Origin: Natrialba hulunbeirensis JCM 10989
Lineage (GTDB): Archaea > Halobacteriota > Halobacteria > Halobacteriales > Natrialbaceae
Direction of reading: 5' to 3'
DNA length: 64,000 bases
Assembly: GCF_000337575.1 (NCBI RefSeq)
Contig: NZ_AOIM01000017.1
Coordinates: 1-64,000 of the forward strand
Positions 34,738 to 43,986 of the stretch are shown in pieces (position 1 is the stretch's first letter; the number at the start of each line of letters is the position of its first letter). The position numbers and the translations under genes are program-made. Under the pieces are notes generated by a model that was given only the letters and a program-made list of their open reading frames with translations, did not search any database and was not told the DNA's origin.

Positions 34738-36663
34738 TTACTCGAGTTCCTCCGCCACTGGCATCGATTCAAGATGACCAGCTTGTGCCTTCCAGAGGGC
34801 CGCGTAACGACCGTCAGCCTCCAGGAGGTCGTCGTGGGTGCCGCGTTCGACGACCTGTCCGTCGGACATGACCAGAATCGTATCGGCGTCCTTCACGGTC
34901 GAGAGCCGGTGGGCGATGGCGAGCGTCGTCCGGTCTTCGGTGAGCCGGTCGATCGACTCCTGAATCAGCCGCTCGGTTTTCGTGTCGACGGCGCTCGTCG
35001 CTTCGTCCAGAATCAGGACCGGCGGATCGGCGAGGACAGCCCGTGCGAGCGCGATCCGCTGGCGCTGGCCGCCCGATAGTTTCACGCCGCGCTCGCCGAC
35101 CCGCGTCTCGTAGCCGGACTCGAGTTCGGCGACGAACTCGTGGGCCTGGGCGGCTTTCGCGGCCTCGCGAACGGCGTCGTCGCTGGCCTCGAAGTGGCCA
35201 TAGCGGATGTTGTCGGCGATGGTGCCGTCGAAGAGGAAGGTGTCCTGACCGACGTATCCGACGGCGGATCGCAGGTCCGCGAGCGTGAGGTCGCGGATGT
35301 CGTGGCCGTCGAGCCGAATCGAGCCCTCCTGTACGTCGTAGAGCCGGAGGAGGAGTTTGAGCAGCGTCGATTTACCGGCACCCGTCGCGCCGACGAGCGC
35401 GACCGTGTCGCCGGAATCGGCCTCGAAGGAGACGTCCTCGACGACGGTTTCGGGATCCGTATCGTCGCCGAGTCGGGCGTTGGTTTCCCCGTAGCTGAAC
35501 GAGACGTGATCGTACGTGACGCAGCCGTCGACGGCTTCAGGTTCGATGTCGACCGGGTCTTCGGGATCGTCGACGTAGACGGGGATATCCATCAGTCCGA
35601 AGACGCGCTCGCTCGAGGCCTTGGCGTTCTCGTACTGGTCGACGATGTTCGAGACCTCCGCGAGCGGGTCGACGATGCGCTGGGTGAGCATCAGGAAGAC
35701 GACGAAGTCGCCCACGGAGAGGGAGCCGGTCAGCGGTCCCGGTGCGGTGCCGGTTGCGAGCCAGAGGCCGCCGACGAGGAAGGTCGCGGCGAAGGCGAGC
35801 CCCGCGAGCAGTTCCATTCCCGGCCGGTAGACGTAGGTGAGTTTGAGCACGTCCATCGTCCGGTCGAAGAGGTTCTTCGATGAGTCACTGACGCGGCTGA
35901 CCTCGTAGGGTTCACTCGAGGAGGTCTTGGTAAGCCCCATCCCCGCGATGGCGTTCTCGAGGCGGGTGTTGAGTCGCCCGACGGCGGAGCGCTGGCGGAC
36001 GTACCGGGGTTCGACGACGCGCATGAACCAGAGGGTAAAGAGCACCATCGCGGGCACCGCGAACAGGGTGACGAACGCGAGTTGCCAGTTCAGGTAGAAC
36101 AGGACCCCGGCGATGCCGGCGACCATCACGATGAGGCGTGCCGAGTTCATCAGCGCGTTGTCGAGGAAGAGTTCGAGGTTCTGGGTATCGTTGTTGAGGA
36201 CGGCCATGACCTCACCGGTCTGCTTGTCGTCGAAGAAGGCCATGTCCAGCCGTTGCATCTTCTCGAAACAGTCGACCCGGACGGTGTGCATCACGCTGTG
36301 AGCGAACAGATTTGCCGTGACGCCGTAGATCCAGGTGAAGACGGCGACCACGACGAACGAGACGGCGATGGCGATGATCGTGAACCAGAACTGGGCCATC
36401 GGTTCCGCCGGCAGCCAGGCGTCGGGGACGAGCGGCAGTTCGAACGCGCCGTCCGCGTCGGTGAAGATTGCATCGATGGCGACGCCGAGCAGGAGTGGTG
36501 GAACGAGACTCGCCATCCGCGCGACGAAGTTCGCGACCATCCCCGCGGAGAACCAGCCTAATCGACCCGGTGCGTACGACAGAAAGAGTCTCGAAATCGG
36601 CCGGTCGACGTCCTCGCGGTAGACGTCGAACGGCGTCTCGTCAGTCTCGGTAGTCACTGACAC
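34738..36663 (-). CDS. ABC transporter, fused permease and ATPase (exporter type)
   Basis: A 641-residue half-transporter of the ABCB/MsbA-like exporter class. Six transmembrane helices fill the first ~350 residues. The C-terminal ATPase has Walker A GATGAGKST, Q-loop, signature VKLSGGQRQRIALARA, Walker B VLILDEATSAVD and the H-loop IAHRLST. Such proteins work as dimers and export lipids, peptides or drugs; the substrate here is unknown. The start is GTG (36663 or 36657). It diverges from the Fe-type uptake operon. Confidence 0.88.
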   Translation of the reverse strand: MSVTTETDETPFDVYREDVDRPISRLFLSYAPGRLGWFSAGMVANFVARMASLVPPLLLGVAIDAIFTDADGAFELPLVPDAWLPAEPMAQFWFTIIAIAVSFVVVAVFTWIYGVTANLFAHSVMHTVRVDCFEKMQRLDMAFFDDKQTGEVMAVLNNDTQNLELFLDNALMNSARLIVMVAGIAGVLFYLNWQLAFVTLFAVPAMVLFTLWFMRVVEPRYVRQRSAVGRLNTRLENAIAGMGLTKTSSSEPYEVSRVSDSSKNLFDRTMDVLKLTYVYRPGMELLAGLAFAATFLVGGLWLATGTAPGPLTGSLSVGDFVVFLMLTQRIVDPLAEVSNIVDQYENAKASSERVFGLMDIPVYVDDPEDPVDIEPEAVDGCVTYDHVSFSYGETNARLGDDTDPETVVEDVSFEADSGDTVALVGATGAGKSTLLKLLLRLYDVQEGSIRLDGHDIRDLTLADLRSAVGYVGQDTFLFDGTIADNIRYGHFEASDDAVREAAKAAQAHEFVAELESGYETRVGERGVKLSGGQRQRIALARAVLADPPVLILDEATSAVDTKTERLIQESIDRLTEDRTTLAIAHRLSTVKDADTILVMSDGQVVERGTHDDLLEADGRYAALWKAQAGHLESMPVAEELE

Positions 36664-36816
36664 CCGCTATTGTTTCGAATCGTAAATTCACATCGATCGA
36701 ATGCGCCGACGTGGCGCATCTCTCACGACACCCCACGACGCGTGTATACTTTTCCAACGGACGACTATACCCGACTCTCGGGCTTTATGCGGGCGCTTAT
36801 CGTGATATTGTCCGTC

Positions 36817-38019
36817 ATGCACGGATCGAGTGGGACTCGAGTACCCGAGCGGTGTGAACCCGAACGGGATACTGGGGGTGGACGGACCGACCGGAGCAAA
36901 CGAGACCACGGGAGCGGGCGGGACAGGTGGAGCGGGAGCCGTCGAGGATATCTTGCCACGGTCGGGCTCGTCTCGGCGGGCGTGGTGAGTGGCTGTCTCG
37001 GGCTCGGAGACGACGAATCAGACGTGCTCGGAGATCCCACGTATCGGGAGGGACGACCGGATCCGGGTGGCGTCTCCATGGAGGAGATGCCGGACCTGAA
37101 CGGGGACCTGACGATCTACTCGGGACGCAGCCAGCCGCGGATCGGCGAACTGATCGAGTACGTCGAGGCGCAGTACGACGACCTGACCATCGAGGTTCGG
37201 TACGACGATACGGCGGATCTGATCAGCACGATCGAGACGGAATCCGAGACGCCAGCGGACGTCTTCTACGGCAGCGAGACGCAGTCGATGACCCACCTCA
37301 AGGACGAGGGCTACACCGTCGAGTTGCCCGACGAGGTCGTCGAGCTGGTTGATACGGGTTCGGTCGATCCGGACGGTCACTGGACCGGTTTCACCCGCCG
37401 ATTCCGCGCGGTGGCGTACAACAGGGACGCGTACGACGCGGACGAGCTACCGGACGATATCTTCGCCTATGCGGAGGACGAACGATTCCGGGGCGATATC
37501 ATGTGGCCGCCGGACCAGGGCTCGTTCCAGGCGTTCATCACCTCGATGCGGCTGCTCCACGGCGAGGATGAGACCCGCTCGTGGATTCGGTCGATGATCG
37601 ACGACCAGGACATCGAGGCCTCGCCGGGCGGCGACAGCGCGCTGGCACAGGCCGTCGGCGACGGCGAGGTCAGCGTCGGGCTGACGAACCACTACGTCGT
37701 CCGCGACCACGGCGGCGACTCCGTCGGCCTGGCGTTTACCAGCGACGACGCAGGGGCCATGTACAACGTCACCGGCGGCACGGTGATGGCCGACAGCGAC
37801 GACACCGAGACCGCCGCGAACTTCGTCCGGCACATGCTCTCGGCGGAAGCACAGGAGTACTTCGCGACGACAACCTGGGAGTATCCCGTCATCGACGGCG
37901 TCGCCCCACTCGAGGAGCTTCCCGGCACGGACGAGTTCGAGCCACCCGAGTTCGATCTGAACGAACTCGACGACCCCGATCCGACGCTCGAACTCCTGCG
38001 CGAGGAGAACGTTCTCTGA
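36817..38019 (+). CDS. Iron(III)-type ABC transporter substrate-binding lipoprotein
   Basis: About 400 residues. After a long Arg-rich n-region come a twin-arginine motif (SRRGYLATVG) and the lipobox VSGC. The mature chain is a family 1/Fbp-like ferric-binding protein: LTIYSGRSQPRIGELIEYVE, TPADVFYGSET, FRAVAYNRDAYDADELP, and AQEYFATTTWEYPVI. The ATG 36817 start fits a TTTATG-type box at 36781-36790. It lies 38 bases upstream of a permease/ATPase, forming an uptake operon. Ferric iron is the family default; thiamine or another substrate is possible. Confidence 0.87.
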   Translation: MHGSSGTRVPERCEPERDTGGGRTDRSKRDHGSGRDRWSGSRRGYLATVGLVSAGVVSGCLGLGDDESDVLGDPTYREGRPDPGGVSMEEMPDLNGDLTIYSGRSQPRIGELIEYVEAQYDDLTIEVRYDDTADLISTIETESETPADVFYGSETQSMTHLKDEGYTVELPDEVVELVDTGSVDPDGHWTGFTRRFRAVAYNRDAYDADELPDDIFAYAEDERFRGDIMWPPDQGSFQAFITSMRLLHGEDETRSWIRSMIDDQDIEASPGGDSALAQAVGDGEVSVGLTNHYVVRDHGGDSVGLAFTSDDAGAMYNVTGGTVMADSDDTETAANFVRHMLSAEAQEYFATTTWEYPVIDGVAPLEELPGTDEFEPPEFDLNELDDPDPTLELLREENVL

Positions 38020-38057
38020 GGTGGCGGGAAACAACATCCGACGTTCCGAGTGACGAC

Positions 38058-41000
38058 ATGAGACCAGATCCATTCCGGGCGGACGACACCGTAACAGCGC
38101 CGGCGAGCGCCGAGAAAGCGCACGCGGTAGCCTCCGAGGACGGGGCCGCTGCGGGCGAGGAGTCCGGAGACGACCAGCGCTCCCGACCGTGGGGACTCAC
38201 CCTGCTGGCAGCCGCCGTCGCCGCCGTGATCGTCGTCCCCGTCGCCTGGATCGGCGTGATGGCGCTCACCGTCGATCTCGAGCGGGCGCTGTCGATCGTC
38301 TTCCGGCCGATGACGTTCGAGATCCTCACGAACACGCTCGTCCTGATCACGCTCGTCACCACCTTCTCGGTGCTCATCGGGGTGCCGCTCGCGATACTGA
38401 CGGTGCTGACGGATCTCCCATTCAGGCGGTTCTGGCTGGCCGCACTCGCGCTCCCGCTCGTGATCCCGAGTTACACCAGCGCGTACGCCTTCATCTCCAT
38501 CTGGGGACCGCACGGACTGGCCCAGTCGCTCGTCGAACCGCTCGGCATCACCTCGCTACCCGAACTCTACGGCATGCCCGGCACCGTCGCCATCCTCACG
38601 CTGTACAACTACCCATTCGTCTTCATCACCACCGTCGCGGCGCTGCGCGCGTTCGACAAGACGTACATCGACGCCGCTCGCACCCTCGAAAACAACCTAT
38701 TCGGCGTCTTTCGGGAGGTCGTCCTCCCGATGACGAAACCCGCCATCGCCGCCGGCGCGCTGCTTGCCGCCCTCGAGACGGCCGGCGACTTCGGCGTCCC
38801 CGCGATGTTGCGACTCAACGTCTTCACGCGCCAGATCTACGTCGAACACAACGCCCTCTCTCACGACTACGCCGCGATGCTCTCCCTGCACCTCGTCGCG
38901 ATCACGCTCGTCATCCTCGTCCTCGAGTACGCCGTGCGCGAGCACCGGACGATCCACGGCGGGAGTCGCGGCGGCTCGCGCTCGTACACGTTCCACCTCG
39001 GTGCCTGGAAGTGGCCGGCGCTGGCCGTCTGCGCCGCCATCGTCGGCCTCGCCGTCGTCCTCCCGGTGTCGGTGCTCCTGTGGTGGCTCGTCCGTGGTCC
39101 TGAGACCTACGTCGGCGCGTTCGGCTTCCGACTCGAGTACGCGCTGAACTCGGTGTCGGTCTCGCTGCTGGCCGCGCTCGCGGCGGTCGTGCTCGCGCTG
39201 CCGGTCGCGTACCTCTCTGCCAGATACCGCTCGCTCGCGTCGACGGTACTCGAGCGCGCGACGTACGTCGGCTTCGCCGTGCCCGGTGTCGTCATCGGAC
39301 TAAGCCTGGTCTACTTCGGATCGGCCTACGCACCGACGCTGTACCAGACGATCCCGTTGCTCGTCTTCGCGTACGTCGTGCTCTACCTGCCGCTCGCGGT
39401 CGGTGCGGCCAGGACGGCCTTTCTCTACGTCAACCCGCGATTCGTCGAGGCCGCCCGGTCGCTCGGCTGTCCGCCGCGCACGGCCTTCCGCCGGGTGACG
39501 CTCCCGCTGGTCGTCCCCGGACTCGTCGCCGGTGGTGCGCTGGTCTTCCTCCACGGGATGAAGGAGTTGCCCGCGACGCTCCTCCTCCGGCCCGCCGGGT
39601 TCGACTCGCTCGCGACGTTCATCTGGATGGCCGAGCGCAACGCCTACTACGGCTACGCGGCGGTCCCCGCGCTCGTCCTCGTCTGCGTCTCGGCGCTGGC
39701 GATCGTCGGCGTGTTGCCGGGTGACGGCACCTCACTCTGGCGGCGCGTGCGTCGCCGTATCGGGACCAAACGTATGAATCCGACAAATCAGAACGAAGAG
39801 ACGACCGAACGCGACGACACAGACCCGTTCAGCCGATCCGGTGGCCAACCCACACGGACACGGAGCGCGACCGACGGCGGAAACCCCGTTCGAGCCGACA
39901 CACCCAATCGTTCGCGATCGGACAGTGAAGGGGCGCCCGTGCTCGAACTCGAGTGCGTCACGAAATCCTACGGCGCGCGACCCGCCGTCTCGGACCTCTC
40001 GCTTTCAGTTCAGGAGGGAGAACTACTCACGTTACTCGGCCCTTCCGGCTGTGGAAAGACGACGACGCTGCGACTGATTGCCGGCCTGGTGCGACCCGAC
40101 AGCGGCACCGTTCGGATCCGTGAGAAGTCAGTCGCAGACGCCGCCGACGAGACGTTCGTCCCCTCCGAGGACCGCGACGTCGGCATCGTCTTCCAGGATT
40201 TCGCACTCTTCCCCCACAAGACGGTCGCGGAGAACGTCGCCTTCGGCCTCGGTGATCGTGATGGGGCCGGCGAGGATGGACAGCCTGCCGACGAAACCGT
40301 CGACGACCTACTCGAGTTAGTCGGGCTCAGCGACTACCGCGACCGGTTCCCGGACGAACTCTCCGGCGGGCAGAAACAGCGCATCGCGCTGGCGCGGTCA
40401 CTGGCTCCGGAACCGGACGTGTTATTGCTCGACGAACCGCTGTCGAACCTCGACGCCGGCCTCCGCGTTCGGATGCGCGAAACCGTTTCGGAGATACTCG
40501 ATCGGGTCGACGTGACGGCGGTCTGGGTGACCCACGACCAGACCGAGGCGCTCTCGGTCGGTGATCGGACTGCCGTGATGATCGACGGGGAGATTGCTCA
40601 GGCAGATTCCCCGCGAGCGCTGTTTATGCGCCCCGAATCGCGGGCTGTCGCCGACTTTCTGGGACAGGCGAGCTACCTCCCCGGACGCCAGAACGGCACC
40701 GGGGTCGTCGAAACGCCGATCGGAACGCTCGACGGAGACCGAATAGCACTGCAGTCCGGCGCTGAACGGGGCGGATATACGGATCGAGAGCAGCCACAGG
40801 AGCACAACGACAGTGGCAACGGTAGTGACAACGACGCCAGCAACAACAACGTTGCCAACGAAAGCACCTCCCTCGACCTCGACCTCCTCCTCCGCCCCGA
40901 CGACATCTCCATCACCGACAGCACATCGGACAGCGCATCCGACAGCACACCCGACATCGCTGACGGCCGAATCGTCCACCGCCAGTTCACCGGCTCGACG

Positions 41001-41195
41001 GTCCGCTACCGGGTGGTACTCGAGTCCACGTCCGGGCTGGAAAATACACAGTCAGTTGGCCAAAGTGACGAGGATAACGCAGGTGGTGCGCCGGTACTCG
41101 AGTGTCGCTGCTCACACGAGACGTGGTACGAGGTCGGAACGCCGGTGTCGGTGTCGATTACGGCGAGTCATGCGGTGCCGGCGTTTCCACTGTAG
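38058..41195 (+). CDS. Fe(III)-type ABC permease fused in frame to its ATPase
   Basis: A 1045-residue protein. Residues 1-572 form an FbpB/SfuB-type double permease (two EAA-loop modules: DKTYIDAARTLENNLFGVF and NPRFVEAARSLGCPPRTAF; about 12 helices). Residues 573-1045 form an FbpC/PotA-type ATPase: GPSGCGKTTTL, Q-loop FQDFALFPHKT, ELSGGQKQRIALARSL, VLLLDEPLSNLD. Normally these are two genes. The junction reads on through an in-frame ATG at 39774 (MNPTNQ), the likely ancestral ATPase start, and no stop separates them. The ATPase C-terminal regulatory part has Asn/Ser/Asp-rich inserts. A 1-base assembly error at the junction is possible. Confidence 0.85.
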   Translation: MRPDPFRADDTVTAPASAEKAHAVASEDGAAAGEESGDDQRSRPWGLTLLAAAVAAVIVVPVAWIGVMALTVDLERALSIVFRPMTFEILTNTLVLITLVTTFSVLIGVPLAILTVLTDLPFRRFWLAALALPLVIPSYTSAYAFISIWGPHGLAQSLVEPLGITSLPELYGMPGTVAILTLYNYPFVFITTVAALRAFDKTYIDAARTLENNLFGVFREVVLPMTKPAIAAGALLAALETAGDFGVPAMLRLNVFTRQIYVEHNALSHDYAAMLSLHLVAITLVILVLEYAVREHRTIHGGSRGGSRSYTFHLGAWKWPALAVCAAIVGLAVVLPVSVLLWWLVRGPETYVGAFGFRLEYALNSVSVSLLAALAAVVLALPVAYLSARYRSLASTVLERATYVGFAVPGVVIGLSLVYFGSAYAPTLYQTIPLLVFAYVVLYLPLAVGAARTAFLYVNPRFVEAARSLGCPPRTAFRRVTLPLVVPGLVAGGALVFLHGMKELPATLLLRPAGFDSLATFIWMAERNAYYGYAAVPALVLVCVSALAIVGVLPGDGTSLWRRVRRRIGTKRMNPTNQNEETTERDDTDPFSRSGGQPTRTRSATDGGNPVRADTPNRSRSDSEGAPVLELECVTKSYGARPAVSDLSLSVQEGELLTLLGPSGCGKTTTLRLIAGLVRPDSGTVRIREKSVADAADETFVPSEDRDVGIVFQDFALFPHKTVAENVAFGLGDRDGAGEDGQPADETVDDLLELVGLSDYRDRFPDELSGGQKQRIALARSLAPEPDVLLLDEPLSNLDAGLRVRMRETVSEILDRVDVTAVWVTHDQTEALSVGDRTAVMIDGEIAQADSPRALFMRPESRAVADFLGQASYLPGRQNGTGVVETPIGTLDGDRIALQSGAERGGYTDREQPQEHNDSGNGSDNDASNNNVANESTSLDLDLLLRPDDISITDSTSDSASDSTPDIADGRIVHRQFTGSTVRYRVVLESTSGLENTQSVGQSDEDNAGGAPVLECRCSHETWYEVGTPVSVSITASHAVPAFPL

Positions 41196-41264
41196 AGTGC
41201 TGCGGACGTGGACGTGGACGTGGGCGTGGTGAGATAGCTGTCGCGCACCGAGCGGAAAATAGCC

Positions 41265-41558
41265 TCAGTCGGTCTCCGAGACCTCCGGCTCGGTCTGGTC
41301 CGCCTGCAACACGAACGTCCGCTCGGGCGGCGGCGCGAGGCGTAGCTCCACGGCCGCCGTCAACCGGTAGTACTTCCGATTCCCACGCATGTACCAGTCG
41401 ACCAGGCCGGCCTCCTCGAGCGTCGAGAGGTGATGAACTGCCGTCTTGCCGTCCATTCCGACCGCCTCCGTCAGTTCCGAGACGTACTTCGGCTCACGGG
41501 ACAGTTCGCGCAGGATCTCGAGTCTGGTCCCGTTGCCCAGCGCCTCGATGAGTGACAT
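41265..41558 (-). CDS. ArsR-type winged-helix regulator
   Basis: A 97-residue DNA-binding protein from ATG 41558: SLIEALGNGTRLEILRELSREPKYVSELTEAVG, then KTAVHHLSTLEEAGLVDWYM (recognition helix and wing) and a short C-terminal strand. No clear metal-binding cysteines, so the signal is unknown. It converges on the end of the Fe-type operon, 70 bases away, and diverges from the amphi-Trp gene. Confidence 0.88.
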   Translation of the reverse strand: MSLIEALGNGTRLEILRELSREPKYVSELTEAVGMDGKTAVHHLSTLEEAGLVDWYMRGNRKYYRLTAAVELRLAPPPERTFVLQADQTEPEVSETD

Positions 41559-41685
41559 AGGAGGGGTGTCCACGGCCGCACACAGAAGCGTTGTGTAGGT
41601 ACGAACACCTGACGTACCAGATTTCGTGGCTGTCGGCTCAGAATCAGGTCCAGGTTTATGGCCGTCCTCGTCGTAGTTCGAGGGC

Positions 41686-41994
41686 ATGAGTGACCGGGTC
41701 AACGTACCGGACGACAGCGAGCGAACACAGCGGACGATCACGGACGGCTTCTTCGAACGCGAGGTCTACCTCTCCCGCCAGGAAACCGCCACCTTCCTCC
41801 GGGACCTCGCAGATCAGCTCGAAGCCGACACGAACGTCACCGTCGCCGGCTCAGAGTGGGAGATTCCCTTCGAGTACCGCGAACCGATCGAGGTGGAGAT
41901 CGAGTTCACGAAACAGCGCGAGCGCGAACTCGAAATCGAACTCGAGTTCAGCGAGGCAACCGACGGCGGCGGGTCGGGACTGTCGGTGCGGTGA
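41686..41994 (+). CDS. Amphi-Trp domain protein
   Basis: A 102-residue protein with the haloarchaeal amphi-Trp domain: FEREVYLSRQETATFLRDLADQL followed by SEWEIPFEYREPIEVEIEF, a Trp- and Glu-rich beta region that ends in an ELEIELEF strand. Function unknown. The family is common and conserved in haloarchaea. Confidence 0.88.
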   Translation: MSDRVNVPDDSERTQRTITDGFFEREVYLSRQETATFLRDLADQLEADTNVTVAGSEWEIPFEYREPIEVEIEFTKQRERELEIELEFSEATDGGGSGLSVR

Positions 41995-42012
41995 GCCAAG
42001 CGTGCAACAGCC

Positions 42013-43449
42013 TCAGGCACGCCGGCTCTCGAGTACACCGCCCTGAACGAGCGCCGCGCGGAGCCGTTGCCAGTCGTCGGGTGTGTGCCACCCCCAGCCG
42101 TGTTTCCGGACACCGTCGCTCCGGGTGAACCGATCGGTCGCGAGTCGAAGCGTTCGTTCGATTCGATCACGGGATTGCGCTTCAGCGACGCCGTCTCCGG
42201 CTTTCGTCGCCTGGTCAGCAATCACCGTCGCAACCGACGACGGCGAGCGCTGCACCCGCCCCCAACTGGCCGTCACCGCCGCAAGAAACGCCCGAACCTG
42301 AGCCTGGGTCGTGGGATCAGCGAGTCCCGCACGGCTGGCAACCAGCGCCGGCCCGTACACCGGATACTGTTCCGCGATCGAAATCACGTCGACGGCCGCG
42401 CCGTCGCGCTCGAGTCGCGACGCATCCGCCGCCACACCCGTAACCGCGTCAACGTCACCGGACTCGAGTGCAGTGCGTTCCTCGCCAGCCAGTTCGACGA
42501 CGTCGACCGCATCCCGGACTCCCGCCTGGGAAAGCAAGAGCTGGCCGAGAAGGCCGGTCTCTGAGGCAGGCGGCATGCCAAGTCGACGGTCACGAAGCTG
42601 GTCGAGACGCTCGAACGGCTCGCCGAACGCGGACCGGGTCGTGTAGAGGACGACGGGTGAGCGTGGGAGAAGGACTGCAACTGGCACGACATCGCGGCCA
42701 GCGGCGCGCTCGCACAGCACCGTTGCTGCGCCTGCGACAGCGAGGTCCGTTTTCTCGTCCTCGGCGACCGTTCGGACGGCCGCACTCGAGCCGGCGCAGG
42801 CGTGGAACTCGAACTCGAGTTCGAGTCCAGGTTCAGATTCGGATCCGGTCGGACGACCGGGTGTATCTGGCTCGCCGTCAGCAGCCGCAACCGGACCGAA
42901 CAACGCCCCGTGGAACCCGTTCGGATGCCAGTTGAGTGCGACACGCACCTGATCTGGGGGTTTGTCCCGGCGGCCCTGGTCGGAACAAGTGGAAGGATCA
43001 GGGAGGAGTGATAGCTGGGGTCGGTCCCGGCTCGAGTCCGAGCCGATCGGCGCCCCGTCCCCGTTCCTGTACCCGTCGTCGTCGAACCGCGCTACCTGCC
43101 GGAGCAATCGGTGGGCGTGCTCGTCGGCAACCTGCCGAGCGGTAGTCGTGAGTGAATCCACCGCGTACCACGCGTTCGGCGGCCGTCCCGGCGAGGAGGT
43201 CTGGACAGTCGTTTGCTCGACGAAGCCGCGCTTCTCGAGTCGGTCGAGACTCGTCCGGGCGGCGTTCTGGCTCAGACTCGTTCCGATGTGGATCGCGGTT
43301 AACGTCGCCGTGCGGTCGAGGTCGGTCTCCCGAATCCGACACAGCAGGTACGCGAGAACGCGGCCGGCGTCCTCGCCAAGGCCCGCCGCGAGCCGTGTGA
43401 TGAGCGGCTCGTCCGCGTCCGTGAGCACCGGGAACGTTCGCCTGTCCAT
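42013..43449 (-). CDS. Helix-turn-helix regulator fused to a THI5/SsuA-like ligand-binding domain
   Basis: A 478-residue cytoplasmic protein from ATG 43449. Residues about 10-100 are a winged helix (LAYLLCRIRETDLDRTATLTAI, SQNAARTSLDRLEKRGFVEQ). A variable acidic linker leads into a periplasmic-binding-protein-like domain: VRVALNWHPNGFHGALF, VLCERAAGRDVVPVAVLLPR, VDVISIAEQYPVYGPALVASR, which resembles NMT1/THI5 thiamine-precursor binding proteins. There is no signal peptide, so the domain faces the cytoplasm and probably senses a small ligand, perhaps a thiamine precursor. That ligand is inference. There is no operon partner, and its targets are unknown. Confidence 0.8.
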   Translation of the reverse strand: MDRRTFPVLTDADEPLITRLAAGLGEDAGRVLAYLLCRIRETDLDRTATLTAIHIGTSLSQNAARTSLDRLEKRGFVEQTTVQTSSPGRPPNAWYAVDSLTTTARQVADEHAHRLLRQVARFDDDGYRNGDGAPIGSDSSRDRPQLSLLPDPSTCSDQGRRDKPPDQVRVALNWHPNGFHGALFGPVAAADGEPDTPGRPTGSESEPGLELEFEFHACAGSSAAVRTVAEDEKTDLAVAGAATVLCERAAGRDVVPVAVLLPRSPVVLYTTRSAFGEPFERLDQLRDRRLGMPPASETGLLGQLLLSQAGVRDAVDVVELAGEERTALESGDVDAVTGVAADASRLERDGAAVDVISIAEQYPVYGPALVASRAGLADPTTQAQVRAFLAAVTASWGRVQRSPSSVATVIADQATKAGDGVAEAQSRDRIERTLRLATDRFTRSDGVRKHGWGWHTPDDWQRLRAALVQGGVLESRRA

Positions 43450-43543
43450 GATGTGGGAAGATGAGTGCCGAACTACCACGGCGGGGCGCACACAGTCGGA
43501 GCCGCCGATTCCGTCAGATCGCCGTGAGTCCGACCTGAGTCGC

Positions 43544-43684
43544 TCAACGGATGTACAGGACGAATATCCCCAGTGCGAGCAGGAGCAGCCCCCACCAGAG
43601 CGAGTCGCCAGGGAGCACTTTCAGGATGAGCGTGACGACACCCGAGGAGAACAGCGACCAGCCGATTGTCGTTTGATATGCCAT
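43544..43684 (-). CDS. Membrane microprotein (46 aa)
   Basis: A 46-residue protein found in a stretch without larger genes. It reads MAYQTTIGWSLFSSGVV..., has one hydrophobic helix and a second Trp/Leu-rich helix (about residues 28-44), and ends VLYIR. Start ATG 43684, stop TGA 43546-43544. It is divergent in style from noise, with haloarchaeal codon use. No function known. Confidence 0.6.
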   Translation of the reverse strand: MAYQTTIGWSLFSSGVVTLILKVLPGDSLWWGLLLLALGIFVLYIR

Positions 43685-43881
43685 ACGGAACGAACGTGAT
43701 CGAGACGCATAATTCACCAGCCTGCTGGGGGGCCGGCACTGACTCTCGGTACCGATACCGATCGCGAGAGCACTGCTGGCGAAACAGGCGATGCGTGGTG
43801 AACGAAAAATGAACGGCGGTACTCGAGTCCACTCTGTACTCGAGTACGACGGTGAGCGGACGATTCGTGTGGGGCTGTACC

Positions 43882-43923
43882 GGTGTACGGTGTACGGTGT
43901 ACAGTGTACGAGGTACGGTGTCC
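43882..43923. repeat. 7-bp tandem repeat GGTGTAC, about six units
   Basis: Six head-to-tail copies of GGTGTAC, the later ones degenerate, in the 300-base gap before the thermosome gene (43685-43986). Apart from this repeat, I see no gene or promoter in that gap. Confidence 0.75.
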
Positions 43924-43986
43924 GGGAGTTCGGATGTCCGGGAGCGCGGTTGAACGAGGGATGAGGGGTGTGTAACCTGAGCCGAG

